Below, one piece after another: positions 54,428 through 63,388 of a DNA stretch of 64,000 bases. How positions within the stretch are numbered: the first letter of the stretch is position 1; each line of letters opens with the position of its first letter. The stretch spans positions 310,001-374,000 of the forward strand of contig NZ_FXTN01000007.1 of assembly GCF_900182595.1 (NCBI RefSeq). Direction: 5' to 3'. A model generated the notes under the pieces. It searched no databases. It was not told where the DNA came from and saw only the letters and a list, made by a program, of their open reading frames with translations. This DNA is from Pedobacter westerhofensis (GTDB lineage Bacteria > Bacteroidota > Bacteroidia > Sphingobacteriales > Sphingobacteriaceae). The translations under genes were made by a program, and so were the position numbers.

Positions 54428-57400
54428 TTAAAGTGTAAGGTTTAACCCTAGTGTCATACTTCGTAACGGGGGCAAATAAGATATAGCTTGATTTTCAGGA
54501 TCTAATCCGATATAGTTTGTGTAAGTAAGCAGATTTTGTCCTTGTAAGGTAAATTTTGCATTACTTAAATTGATTCTTTGTAACCAGGCTTTTGGTACAT
54601 TATAAGATATCGAGACATTCTTTAACCTAACAAATGAGCTATTAGTAATAGATTCGCCTCCATTATCTCTAGCATTCGAATAGTTTGTATAATTTGATCC
54701 TAATGTTGCACTCACTTTTGGAATTGAACTTACATCTCCTATCTGCTGCCATCTTTGAAGTACTATTGTTGGGTAGTTACTTGTTGGAAGAGTACGTGAC
54801 AAATAACCTGGTAGTAGGCCGATGTTCATATAATTCAGGCTGGACCTTTGTTTTGTAAATGCAATAAGAAAATCTAAGCTTACGCTTTTGAAACTTATAC
54901 TATTTTGAAATCCTCCATAAAAGTATATTCCCGTAAATTTATTTAAATAGCGATCATTATTATTTATGATTCCATTGTTGTCATAATCTTCAATGTCGTA
55001 GAGGCCAGTCTGGCTATTTATTCCTCTAACATTATATATTCGTTTTGTTGATAGTGGCTTGCCCACGACATAATTATAAGCGTCACTAGAATTCTCAATA
55101 TCTGGATATGATATCAATTTATTCTTCGGTACCGTCATATTAATTCCTGTAAACCATTGCCAGGATTCCGAATTTATAAGTTTATAGTTTGTCTCCATTT
55201 CCCAACCAATGTTTTGAACAGTTGCTGGTCGGTTAGCTACGATGAGTGAATTCCCAGTGCTGGGAGGTAAAGGGTCACCAATGAGTTGATTAGACGACCT
55301 ATTTCTATACCATGAAATCTCTATGTTTAATCTGTTTTTTACAAAGCCAAGTTGTAATGCTGCTTCTAATTTACGGTTGGTTTCCCATGAGAAGTCTTTG
55401 TTACCCAAGTTATTAGGGATATTAGTAGGTAAACTTTGATAGATTTGGCCAGGTGCCCATAGTTGAAGATATTGATAGTCAGGTATTTGGTCATTTCCTG
55501 TTATTCCATAGCTACCTCTAAGTTTTCCGAAGCTTAAAAATGCAAAATGTTTTTTAAACATATTCTCCTCAGAAAATATCCAGGCAGCTCCGATGGCACC
55601 AAAGTTTGCAAAACGTTTATCATCGCCAAACCTACTTGAGCCATCTCTTCTAGCTGTAAGATTAAAAACATATTTATCATATAAATTATAATTGAATCTC
55701 GCAAAAACTGCAATATAACGATATTGTGCGGCGGATAATCTAGAAATTAAAGTCGAAGCTGAACTTATATTGTCCATTAAACCATCACTATTAAAACCGT
55801 TGGCAATTAAATTTCGTGATTCATTATTGTTACTTTGGATACTCATTCCAAGTAGAGTATCAAAGTTTCCTGGTCCAAATTTATTTTTGTACGTAAGTTG
55901 GGGTTCAACCATCAGAGTGTTATTGAATGTATTACTGAAAGTTGCCTCTCTCGCTGTGGCTGTTAAAGAAAGTGCCGGGGAAAAGCTTGACAACGGAACT
56001 ATGCTGTGATCATCGCGTTTTATCATGTTATATCCTATAGAAGCTTTCAAAAATAAATGATTTAGAAGTCTATATTTTAAGGCAATGTTGGCAATGAGGT
56101 TATCGGATCCACTATTAGCCAATTTTTGTAAGCTAGCAAGTGGATTGACAAATAGAGTATTGTTACTCCAATTTAATTGTCCATCTTTATCTAACAAATC
56201 TGGATAATTTGGAGGAAGATATATGTTATAAGTAATGTCTTCCTTCATTAAACTACTTTGGACATGATTATAGTTGGCAATAAAGCTTATATTTAATCTG
56301 TCCTTTTCTGTTCCAACATTTAAACTGGAAGTCATTCCACCACGCTTATAGCCAAAATTACCCGGAAATACAGAGCCCTCTTGATAATAATTTGCACCTA
56401 AGAGGTAATTGATTTTGTCACTTCCCCCACTAATATTTAAAGATGAAGTTGTAGTGTTTGCTGTGCGACCGATTAGCTCTTTTTGCCAATCTGTATATTT
56501 GCTTTGGTCGTAATTGCCATTTATGTCATTTTGATTTATATAGGTAGGAGAACTTGTTGTTAGTTTACCATTTATGAAGTATGCTTCCTTACGTAATTCT
56601 AAGTACTGTTGCGTGTTTAAAAGATCTAGTCTCTTATCAACTTGGCTGATTCCCTGATTGATTGAAGCATTGATTCTTAATGAGCCAATACTACCCCTTT
56701 TCGTTTTTATTAATATGACACCATTTGCTCCCCTTGATCCGTATATTGAAGTAGCATCTGCATCTTTAAGTATTTCTATACTTTCGATGTCATTTGGATT
56801 TACCATACTTAATGGACTAGCTCCATCTAGTCCAAGTATTGGTAATGAAGGTGAAACTTTATTAGAAGGATAAACTACTCCATCAATGATATAAAGTGGA
56901 TCGTTTCCAACAGCCGTGTTGATGCTATTCCTTCCTCGAATTTGTACTGATACGCCACCACCTGGCATTCCTGTTTGCTGAGTGATCAATAACCCCGGAA
57001 CTCGATTTTGTAAAGCAAGTACTGGGTTGTTAACTGGTTGTTGAGCAATAGTTTCCGATGTGACCCTCGAAATATTTCCTGTTCGATTTTTATTACTTAC
57101 AGTATAATACCCTGCATTGACAGTGACTTCATCGAGATCACTGTTAAGAATTTCCATTGAGATTGTTTCCAGTTGTGATAATGCAGTAACTTCTCGTGTT
57201 TTGTAACCCAAATAAGAGATAATTAAAATGACGTTTTCTTCTACATTATTTAAATAGAACTCTCCCTCACTATTAGACAAAACGGATTTACCCGTTCCTT
57301 TAACTTTAATTGTAGCTCCTGCTAATCCATTCCCATTCTCATCTACAACTCTTCCTCGTACATCAATTGACTGAAAATAAGCGATCACCTTTTCAACTAT

Positions 57401-57769
57401 CGATTTCTCTGAACTCGGTTTAATCAAAACCGTATTATCTTCAATCTCAAAAGAAAGCTGTTTTCCCTGCAGAGTTTTTGAGATAACTTCAGACAGTGGA
57501 GTTTTGGAAAACTTCGCATCGAGGGTGGTTGAACCTTTTAGCTGATCTGATTTCCAAACAACGGTATATCCTGTTTGCTTATATACTTCATCAAAAAGCT
57601 CGGATATCGTTATGTTTTTCTTTGACAGGGTAACCTGCTGTGCAAACGAAGTTGCACTAACCTGCATTATGGTTGCTATTAATAACATGATCGTTAGTTT
57701 CATGACCAGCAAGGTTTTGTGTATGCAGCGCGGAGGCTTGCATAAAAAATTTGTAGAAATTTTATACAT
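54428..57769 (-). CDS. SusC/RagA-family TonB-dependent receptor with STN domain
   Basis: A 1113-residue outer-membrane receptor. A leader (ending VSATSFA) is followed by the STN secretin/TonB domain (VTLSKKNITISELFDEVYKQTGY, 46-110) for sigma/anti-sigma signalling. A carboxypeptidase-regulatory domain (DVRGRVVDENGNGLAGATIKV) and the SusC plug (GVSVQIRGRNSINTAVGNDPLYIIDGV; IESIEILKDADATSIYGSRGANGVILI) follow. The barrel ends SMTLGLNLTL. The STN domain agrees with the adjacent FecR and ECF sigma genes. The cargo is unknown. Confidence 0.95.
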   Translation of the reverse strand: MYKISTNFLCKPPRCIHKTLLVMKLTIMLLIATIMQVSATSFAQQVTLSKKNITISELFDEVYKQTGYTVVWKSDQLKGSTTLDAKFSKTPLSEVISKTLQGKQLSFEIEDNTVLIKPSSEKSIVEKVIAYFQSIDVRGRVVDENGNGLAGATIKVKGTGKSVLSNSEGEFYLNNVEENVILIISYLGYKTREVTALSQLETISMEILNSDLDEVTVNAGYYTVSNKNRTGNISRVTSETIAQQPVNNPVLALQNRVPGLLITQQTGMPGGGVSVQIRGRNSINTAVGNDPLYIIDGVVYPSNKVSPSLPILGLDGASPLSMVNPNDIESIEILKDADATSIYGSRGANGVILIKTKRGSIGSLRINASINQGISQVDKRLDLLNTQQYLELRKEAYFINGKLTTSSPTYINQNDINGNYDQSKYTDWQKELIGRTANTTTSSLNISGGSDKINYLLGANYYQEGSVFPGNFGYKRGGMTSSLNVGTEKDRLNISFIANYNHVQSSLMKEDITYNIYLPPNYPDLLDKDGQLNWSNNTLFVNPLASLQKLANSGSDNLIANIALKYRLLNHLFLKASIGYNMIKRDDHSIVPLSSFSPALSLTATAREATFSNTFNNTLMVEPQLTYKNKFGPGNFDTLLGMSIQSNNNESRNLIANGFNSDGLMDNISSASTLISRLSAAQYRYIAVFARFNYNLYDKYVFNLTARRDGSSRFGDDKRFANFGAIGAAWIFSEENMFKKHFAFLSFGKLRGSYGITGNDQIPDYQYLQLWAPGQIYQSLPTNIPNNLGNKDFSWETNRKLEAALQLGFVKNRLNIEISWYRNRSSNQLIGDPLPPSTGNSLIVANRPATVQNIGWEMETNYKLINSESWQWFTGINMTVPKNKLISYPDIENSSDAYNYVVGKPLSTKRIYNVRGINSQTGLYDIEDYDNNGIINNNDRYLNKFTGIYFYGGFQNSISFKSVSLDFLIAFTKQRSSLNYMNIGLLPGYLSRTLPTSNYPTIVLQRWQQIGDVSSIPKVSATLGSNYTNYSNARDNGGESITNSSFVRLKNVSISYNVPKAWLQRINLSNAKFTLQGQNLLTYTNYIGLDPENQAISYLPPLRSMTLGLNLTL

Positions 57770-57901
57770 TAGTGGTGTGTTTGGTTTGTGGTTGATTTAT
57801 GGTGTTTACTAGGCACTTGTCATTAAGCGAATTCAAACATCTTACAGAGCTCCGATTGCCGTCGGGGCTTTGTTTTTTGTATCTGGTTCGCCTGGATATT
57901 T

Positions 57902-59026
57902 CTACTCTTTTACGATAATCCTCCTTCCTTCAATTTTAAAGTGAACAGATCCAACGATTTCTAATTTTTTCAAGACTTTGCTTATTGTTGTGAATTTTGA
58001 GATGGAGCCACTAAACTTCTGATCTTTCAGAGACTCCTTGTCATAATAGACACTTACATTGTACCATCGCGCTACCTTCACCAGTATACTTTCCAGTCTT
58101 TCGTCATTAAACTTGAAAAGATTATCCTTCCACGCTACGGCTACACCAGAAGCAGCTTTCTGCACGAGAAATGAATTACCAGATAGCACAGTTTCTTCTC
58201 CAGGTTTCAGCAGGAGATCCGCAGTGCCTTTGGCTGCAGCAGAGTGGACCTTAACAGATCCTTCAAGCAAAGTAGTTTTCGTTTCAGCGTCATCAGCATA
58301 GTTACTGATATTGAAATGGGTACCCAATACAGTCACAGATTGAGATGAACTTTTAACCACAAAAGGATGAGCTTTATCTTTAGTAACTTCAAAGTAGGCT
58401 TCGCCGCTCAGTTCAACGTTTCGAGTGACATCAAAAGTTGTTGGAAATGATAGGGTTGAAGCGGCGTTAAGCCATACCTTTGAGCCATCCGGCAAAAGCA
58501 CAATATATTGTCCTCCTTTGGGAGTTTCTATGGTATTATAAGCATCTCTTTTCGAAGAACGTGATGATGAACCTTCCTCCATCTTAAAGACTAACTGACC
58601 ATCGCTGCTCTTGGTGATCTGTAGGCCAGATTCTACAACCAATTGCCCATTTTTTGCATCAGTCAGATTTATCTTTTTTCCGCTTGCGAGCGTCAAAATC
58701 GCCATGTTACCACCTGGGTTAATATCCTGGCGCAGGTTCTTGTTTAAAAGATATAGCCCCGCCAGACAGATTGCAAGAGATGCAGCATAACCAAGCCATC
58801 TGTATTTTTTATATATAGAAACACGTTTTGTTTTGACAGGAAGTTGAGTAGACAGGATCAGTTCACGGCCAGCCTCATGAGAAATGAAAACACTCTCATC
58901 GATAGGAGTGCCAACATTTTTTCGTGCTTCCACATTGAACCACTCTTCCAGGAAGTTTACTTCTTCAGGAGTACATTCCCCATCCTGGTATTTTTGGATC
59001 AACGCAATTACTTCTTCTTTTTTCAT
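57902..59026 (-). CDS. FecR-family anti-sigma factor
   Basis: A 374-residue membrane protein with cytoplasmic N-terminal helices (MKKEEVIALIQKYQDGECTPEEVNFLEEWF) and one transmembrane helix (YRWLGYAASLAICLAGLYLL). The periplasmic FecR domain has YNTIETPKGGQYIVLLPDGSKVWLNAASTLSFP and FVVKSSSQSVTVLGTHFNISNY. A C-terminal STN-like DUF4974 domain ends GRRIIVKE. It transmits the STN signal of the receptor to the sigma factor. The ATG at 59026 is preferred over 59035. Confidence 0.92.
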   Translation of the reverse strand: MKKEEVIALIQKYQDGECTPEEVNFLEEWFNVEARKNVGTPIDESVFISHEAGRELILSTQLPVKTKRVSIYKKYRWLGYAASLAICLAGLYLLNKNLRQDINPGGNMAILTLASGKKINLTDAKNGQLVVESGLQITKSSDGQLVFKMEEGSSSRSSKRDAYNTIETPKGGQYIVLLPDGSKVWLNAASTLSFPTTFDVTRNVELSGEAYFEVTKDKAHPFVVKSSSQSVTVLGTHFNISNYADDAETKTTLLEGSVKVHSAAAKGTADLLLKPGEETVLSGNSFLVQKAASGVAVAWKDNLFKFNDERLESILVKVARWYNVSVYYDKESLKDQKFSGSISKFTTISKVLKKLEIVGSVHFKIEGRRIIVKE

Positions 59027-59132
59027 TATAAACATGTAAAGGTTTACAATATAGAATCAGCTCAACTGGTAACATCCATCATAGGGAAATCAAAGAAAAT
59101 TACAAATACTTCTTAAATCACTGATTATCAGT

Positions 59133-59741
59133 CTAAAAAATACATTTGTATTGCAGTAAATGTAGAGCTATAAGGAGTAGGGAGTTTTGGATCTCTTTAT
59201 TATTGCGAAGTACAAAGAGAGCGCGTTGGATCTGGGTACTTACGGTATTTTCCGTAAGGCTTAACAATTCTGCAATTTCTTTATGAGACAGATGTTGCTT
59301 ACGACTCAGATTAAAGATTTCACGCATGCGTGGTTGCATACTCTGAACAGTGGCTTCGATAATTTCGGCCAGTTCTTTCAGGTGCACATCCTGATCTGCC
59401 TGATTGTAACTTTCTGAGGCAAAATTGGCTATGGATTCTAAATAATTCGTTTTAGTTTGCTCGTGCTTAATAGCATTGAAAACTTTGAACCTGACTGCTC
59501 TGTAAAGGTAGTTGGCCAAATGTTCTGAGGAATTGATCTCCAGGCTCTGCGCACGTTGAAATACAACGGTAAAAACTTCCTGAACAATATCCTGGGCTAT
59601 ATCCTGATCCTTTACCATGCTGTTGACGAACACCACAAGGGGAGTCCTGTGCCTGTCATATATTTTTCCGAAGGCATTTACGTTGCCCGACTTAAAAAGG
59701 TCGAATAACTGGAGATCTGAGAGAGAATTTAAATCAGCCAT
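59133..59741 (-). CDS. ECF-subfamily RNA polymerase sigma factor
   Basis: A 202-residue sigma-70 factor of the FecI-like Bacteroidota group. Region 2 reads SLSDLQLFDLFKSGNVNAFGKIYDRHRTPLVVFVNSMVKDQDIAQDIVQEVF. Region 4 contains MREIFNLSRKQHLSHKEIAELLSLTENTVSTQIQRAL. It likely directs transcription of the SusC-SusD-TlpA operon and is held by the adjacent FecR protein. Its gene precedes fecR by 106 bases. Confidence 0.93.
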   Translation of the reverse strand: MADLNSLSDLQLFDLFKSGNVNAFGKIYDRHRTPLVVFVNSMVKDQDIAQDIVQEVFTVVFQRAQSLEINSSEHLANYLYRAVRFKVFNAIKHEQTKTNYLESIANFASESYNQADQDVHLKELAEIIEATVQSMQPRMREIFNLSRKQHLSHKEIAELLSLTENTVSTQIQRALFVLRNNKEIQNSLLLIALHLLQYKCIF

Positions 59742-59772
59742 TGTATAATAAATGATAGCCTATTTGGTGGAT

Positions 59773-59780
59773 CAAATATA
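59773..59780 (-). promoter_or_regulatory. Candidate -7 element of the ECF sigma gene
   Basis: On the minus strand the sequence reads TATATTTG, an exact TAnnTTTG, 31 bases before the sigma ATG. No matching -33 TTG was found. Confidence 0.48.
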
Positions 59781-60041
59781 ACCTACGGCTTTTAGGTTTA
59801 TACAGTTTTGATAATACAGTCATATATAATTATTCTAAATTATGTGGCTTTATGGCTATAAAATCCGATTTAGCTATTAATAACTAGCTATTTTACAGGA
59901 TTTAAAACTTTTATGTTTCCTGGCTTTTTGAAACTGCTCAGATGTTATCAAAGTATATTTTTATTGATCAGCTTTAAATATTTCAGCGGGGAGATTGGAA
60001 ATCTATGCTGATTAAAAGGATAATTTAATGGTTATAGCCAT

Positions 60042-60099
60042 AAATATTTGGCGGGCATAAAAATAGATTCTGCTACTGCTATTACCCCGCCAAATATTT
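60042..60099. repeat. 14-bp perfect inverted repeat after the ORF at 60121
   Basis: AAATATTTGGCGGG (60042-60055) and CCCGCCAAATATTT (60086-60099) are perfect inverted repeats around a 30-base loop. It lies 22 bases beyond the stop of the minus-strand ORF and may end its transcript. The rest of 59742-60120 is A/T-rich with no gene I can support. Confidence 0.7.
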
Positions 60100-60120
60100 G
60101 TGGAAATGCTTACCTCATAA

Positions 60121-60426
60121 TTATTCAGGACTAATTTTCTTTAACAACTTGTATTCCACAGGAAAGTTCACAGCTAAATTCTCCAAAACATGTTTTTTAA
60201 AACCGTCAAATACACTTTCACAAATCCTGAGTATGAAACCTTCCTGCACAAAGTCATTAATGTCTATTCCAAAGTCGAATGAAGGCAGCATATAATGAAG
60301 CTTCGGATCACTTTTCAGGGTGATAAAAAAAGGATGCCGATGAGGAAACAGATTTGAAATCTCTACGTTTTTGCCATATAGTAAAGCCTTCGTGCGTACA
60401 GTGAAGTACTCCTGATACTCTTTCAC
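60121..60426 (-). CDS. Small hypothetical protein (101 residues)
   Basis: The product begins MKEYQEYFTVRTKALLYGKN, has a mixed hydrophobic and charged pattern (MLPSFDFGIDINDFVQEGFILRICESVF) and ends EYKLLKKISPE. No signal peptide or membrane segment is visible, and I do not recognise a family. The even codon pattern suggests a real gene, but it overlaps a longer alternative frame (60308-60565, minus) and sits in a repeat-rich gap. It could also be a remnant. Confidence 0.4.
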   Translation of the reverse strand: MKEYQEYFTVRTKALLYGKNVEISNLFPHRHPFFITLKSDPKLHYMLPSFDFGIDINDFVQEGFILRICESVFDGFKKHVLENLAVNFPVEYKLLKKISPE

Positions 60427-60796
60427 TGTAACTTAAAATCGACCTTTTCAGTGCTAAAACGGATGGGCCGCATCCTGAATCTGGCCGGCTTTTTATTGTA
60501 TTGAATTTTATGAGTAAATCATTAGTAAGTACTGAGGTAGGTTTTAATCGGGTCAATATCTTCAAGATTTTGACCCCACACCCCCTATAACCTCACTTTG
60601 TTATAAGCTTGCCTGGACTTTGCTCGGAGACATACCTTAGTGAGTCCAGAGTAAGGAGTAAATCGCATGCCATCATTCAGCTAATAAAATGTTTTGCTAA
60701 TATCTGCAAGAGCACCTCTGGGATCGCATAACCGTTACCCACCTAAAGGTTCCTGATCACTGAACGTACACTGTTCGTGTATAGTTCGTACGCTGG
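60427..60796. other. Intergenic stretch without a convincing gene
   Basis: This 370-base stretch contains a 7-bp inverted repeat (CTGGACT at 60613-60619 with AGTCCAG at 60643-60649) and an ORF on the minus strand that does not look like a protein. It is the left flank of the phased inverted-repeat array and may be part of the same element. I see no gene here. Confidence 0.5.
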
Positions 60797-60950
60797 TTGG
60801 TATTGACATCATATTGGGGGCGGATTGACGGCGTGTTGGCACCATGTTGGCAGCACGTTGGAGGCACTAAAAGTGCAGCCAACCTGCTGTCAACATGGTG
60901 TGAACATCGACTCAAATAGCTTCCAATACTGAGCAATACCAAACCAATAC
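60797..60950. repeat. Long imperfect inverted repeat with 11-bp phased TTG/CAA
   Basis: In the left arm TTG occurs at 60803, 60814, 60825, 60836, 60847 and 60858, always 11 bp apart. In the right arm CAA (once GAA) occurs at 60880, 60891, 60902, 60913, 60924, then 60934 and 60945. The arms are inverted copies around GCACTAAAAGTGC at 60864-60876, with about 70-bp pairing that includes CAACATGGTG. Since 11 is not a multiple of 3, the period is not a protein repeat. It could be an RNA duplex or an array of protein-binding sites. Confidence 0.85.
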
Positions 60951-60983
60951 CAAAACAGTAATCAACCATAAACAGAAAATAGA

Positions 60984-61197
60984 ATGTCAACTTCAAAAAA
61001 GAAGAATGTCCCCTTCACTGGAATTGGGCAACACAGTAATCTACCCGATAAATGGGCATCGGGTAAAACGGATCACTGAAAAAAATGATGGGCCACCAAC
61101 CACTCTGCAGCTTGTTACGCGGATGGTATTTTCTGTACCGTCTAATTTGTTTAAATCTGTAAAAGGATTGATCAATCGGGCTTTATACAGTATGTAG
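60984..61197 (+). pseudogene. Frameshifted short gene relic (possibly DUF6266-like)
   Basis: A start MSTSKKKNVPFTGI in one frame continues sensibly only in the next frame, as GNTVIYPINGHRVKRITEK, then PPTTLQLVTRMVFSVPSNLF and KGLINRALYSM before a stop at 61197. The combined reading resembles the N-terminal part of a DUF6266-type protein (KxxxxxPPTxxQLxxR). A frameshift near 61030 and an early stop mean that it is not intact. The family call is tentative. It directly follows the phased inverted repeat. Confidence 0.42.
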
Positions 61198-61202
61198 AAT
61201 TC

Positions 61203-61847
61203 TCATGAAAGCGAATTGCCCCTTTTGTAAATTGAATAAGCTTTGCTAAATCTGCTCCGTGAAATGCCCAGATGCATGGCGATATATTCATTGTTGATCC
61301 TGTTGATCATCGCAGGGTTATCATTAAGAAAAATTCTTACTTTCTCTTCAACGTTTAATTTTAGCAGGTGCTGATAGTATATAAACTGACGCTCTTTTTC
61401 TGCCTGCAGGTGAAGCAGGAATGATACCATATTAGGATAGGTCTTCATCAACTTTTTAAGATTGCGGTAGCTGATTGATAACAACTCTCCGTCTTCAAGC
61501 ATTTGCGTAGACTCCTGCCTGCTTTGGCAATTCAGAAAGTTATCAAGGTCGAAGATAATATCATGTTTTTTCCAAATCCTTGTAATGATCGGTTTATCAT
61601 TAATGTTATCTCTATAAAAGGTATGTGCGATGCCGGTATTTAGGTATAACAGGTTACCGTCGCCACGTGATCCGGCTTCTTCAAGGTACTGGCCTTTATT
61701 GACGGTTCGCAGTTCGCTCATGATGATGAGGGAATCTATAAATTGCAGGGATATGCCCGCGGCAAGCAGTTCTAATTTAGGTAGAAGTTCTCTTCTTATT
61801 ATTCTTTCCAGTCTTACCTGGCCGGTATGGTTTTCAAGGATTTTCAT
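61203..61847 (-). CDS. Crp/Fnr-family transcriptional regulator
   Basis: A 214-residue regulator. It has a cyclic-nucleotide-binding-like domain (ELRTVNKGQYLEEAGSRGDGNLLYLNTGIAHTFYRD) and a helical linker KERQFIYYQHLLKLNVEEKVRIF. The DNA-binding end is NRINNEYIAMHLGISRSRFSKAYSIYKRG. The HTH is intact, unlike that of the truncated gene at 31328. Possible binding motifs occur in its upstream gap (62085-62205). Confidence 0.78.
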   Translation of the reverse strand: MKILENHTGQVRLERIIRRELLPKLELLAAGISLQFIDSLIIMSELRTVNKGQYLEEAGSRGDGNLLYLNTGIAHTFYRDNINDKPIITRIWKKHDIIFDLDNFLNCQSRQESTQMLEDGELLSISYRNLKKLMKTYPNMVSFLLHLQAEKERQFIYYQHLLKLNVEEKVRIFLNDNPAMINRINNEYIAMHLGISRSRFSKAYSIYKRGNSLS

Positions 61848-62221
61848 AGCATTATAATTTAGATGTTAAGAATGGGAGGAGAAGCGACGAAAACTGTAAT
61901 TTTGAGTTATTGATCTGAAAATCAATAATGCTACAAAGCATATGGCTAGCATGTCGTAAACTATCTCCTCCCACTTAGAGTGGATGCCCTCATTTTGATC
62001 ATTGTAAATTGATGTCTTCATGTTCGGTAGTGTATCACTAATTTAATCATGATACTCTTTAAAGTTGTAAACGTGTTTTACAAAAGACAGTTACGCTTGT
62101 TACAAAGTGACGTAACATTTGCTACATAGGTAATTGATGTCAATGGTGAGTTAGATGTAGCATTTGATACATTCAGAGCGACTATTCCACATTTTGTATC
62201 AAATGTTAATAACTAAAATAG
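61848..62221. other. Regulatory gap with repeated TTTGnTACA-like motifs
   Basis: The gap between the Crp/Fnr and AraC genes contains related motifs. These are TTGTTACAAAG near 62097, ACATTTGCTACATA near 62117, and CATTTGATACA (62161-62171) inverted to TGTATCAAATG (62195-62205). The last pair is an 11-bp perfect inverted repeat. They may be operators for the adjacent Crp/Fnr protein. I see no gene in this stretch. Confidence 0.4.
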
Positions 62222-62380
62222 GAAGATGATAAATCAATTTCTTAAATTGGTAATACAAAATCCAGATAAAAAAAAGTCCTGTGAGTGGGTGATCCGCGAA
62301 GGGCAGGCACCACATAATCTGTTCTTTAGGAACAGGAAAATAATGCAAACGCGGATGTCAAATTTGGCATCCGCGTTTTG
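62222..62380 (+). promoter_or_regulatory. Candidate attenuator / structured leader before AraC gene
   Basis: A small hairpin (CTGTTC TTTAG GAACAG near 62319-62335) is followed by a strong terminator-like hairpin. In this hairpin, CGCGGAT (62350-62356) pairs with ATCCGCG (62369-62375), extended by GCAAA/TTTTGC. An identical ATCCGCG at 62292-62298 could instead pair with CGCGGAT and break the terminator. Such mutually exclusive stems are the logic of attenuators and riboswitch platforms. The AraC ATG is at 62428. No known riboswitch class was recognised. Confidence 0.5.
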
Positions 62381-62427
62381 CACCATATCACCTGCTGAGT
62401 TTTAGCGCAATCATTATAACTTTGTTT

Positions 62428-63294
62428 ATGAAGAAGTCTATATTGCCTGCAGATAGCCAAACAGCCCATTCTCAAAATGAAACAGATCATGTTTCAATTA
62501 TGCGGTATAATTCTGATTCAGGGAGTAAAAAAGCCAGAATCGAACTGCGGCAAAATCTGTTTAGCTTTTTGCTGGAAGGACAGAAAAGTGTTCAGTATGC
62601 AGAAACACAGGTAACAATCAACCCTGATCAATTTATGCTGCTTTCAGCTGGTAATTGCCTGATGAGGGAAAAGATAACGGCAGAAGGTGGCCGTTACAGA
62701 AGTATTCTGCTCTTCTTTGACAATAATCTATTAGTGGATTTCTTCCTCCGTCATCCGCACACGCTGGGGGCGTCAAATAAAAAAATCAACGAAGTGCCTT
62801 TCTTATTGTTTGAAAAGGACGCGTTTCTGATCAACTTTATTGATTCGCTTGGATTTATGCTCTCCTCCGGTCAGGCTCCATCCGTTGAAATGCAGAAATT
62901 GAAACTGGAGGAGCTGCTGCTTTATCTAAGTGAGCATTATCCAGAGAAGATCCAGAGCCTGCGCAATTTCAGTTATGAAGCTGATAATGATTTGCTGATC
63001 CGTCAGGCGATCACCGCTAATATTTATAACACGGTGACAGTTGAGGAATTAGCTTTTCTGTGCCATATGAGCCTTTCTACCTTTAAACGCCGCTTCGCCA
63101 GGATCCATGGCACCTCGCCAAACAGATGGCTTCTCGAAAGGAGAATGGAGAAAGCGGCCGAGATGCTTAAACAAGCTGAATGCAAGGTTAGCGAGATCTA
63201 TTTTGAACTTGGCTATGAGAATCTATCAAGCTTTATCCAATCGTTTAAGCAGGTTCATGGTGTAACGCCCAAGCAATACCAATTGTCAAATTGA
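62428..63294 (+). CDS. AraC-family transcriptional regulator
   Basis: A 288-residue regulator with an N-terminal cupin-type sensor (LFSFLLEGQKSVQYAETQVTINPDQFMLLSAGNCLM). The double HTH is VTVEELAFLCHMSLSTFKRRFARIHGTSPNRWLLERR and IYFELGYENLSSFIQSFKQVHGVTPKQYQ. It is a relative of the protein at 25487. A TTG at 62422 is an alternative start. It may regulate the PEBP-family gene 94 bases downstream, and its leader may form an attenuator. Confidence 0.9.
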   Translation: MKKSILPADSQTAHSQNETDHVSIMRYNSDSGSKKARIELRQNLFSFLLEGQKSVQYAETQVTINPDQFMLLSAGNCLMREKITAEGGRYRSILLFFDNNLLVDFFLRHPHTLGASNKKINEVPFLLFEKDAFLINFIDSLGFMLSSGQAPSVEMQKLKLEELLLYLSEHYPEKIQSLRNFSYEADNDLLIRQAITANIYNTVTVEELAFLCHMSLSTFKRRFARIHGTSPNRWLLERRMEKAAEMLKQAECKVSEIYFELGYENLSSFIQSFKQVHGVTPKQYQLSN

Positions 63295-63388
63295 ACGTTT
63301 AACAATACTTTTTGAACGTCAGGCTATCTACCGCTGTTCGTCTTCAGAATACCTTTGAATAACAATTCAAATACTAATTCAGAAGATT

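Noticed and set aside
60308-60565. 85-residue minus-strand ORF
   Set aside because: It overlaps the more protein-like 101-residue frame and shows no domain or start support.
60757-60996. 79-residue minus-strand ORF with a hydrophobic start
   Set aside because: It runs through the 11-bp phased inverted repeat. The repeat period is not a multiple of three and the frame merely reflects the repeat sequence.
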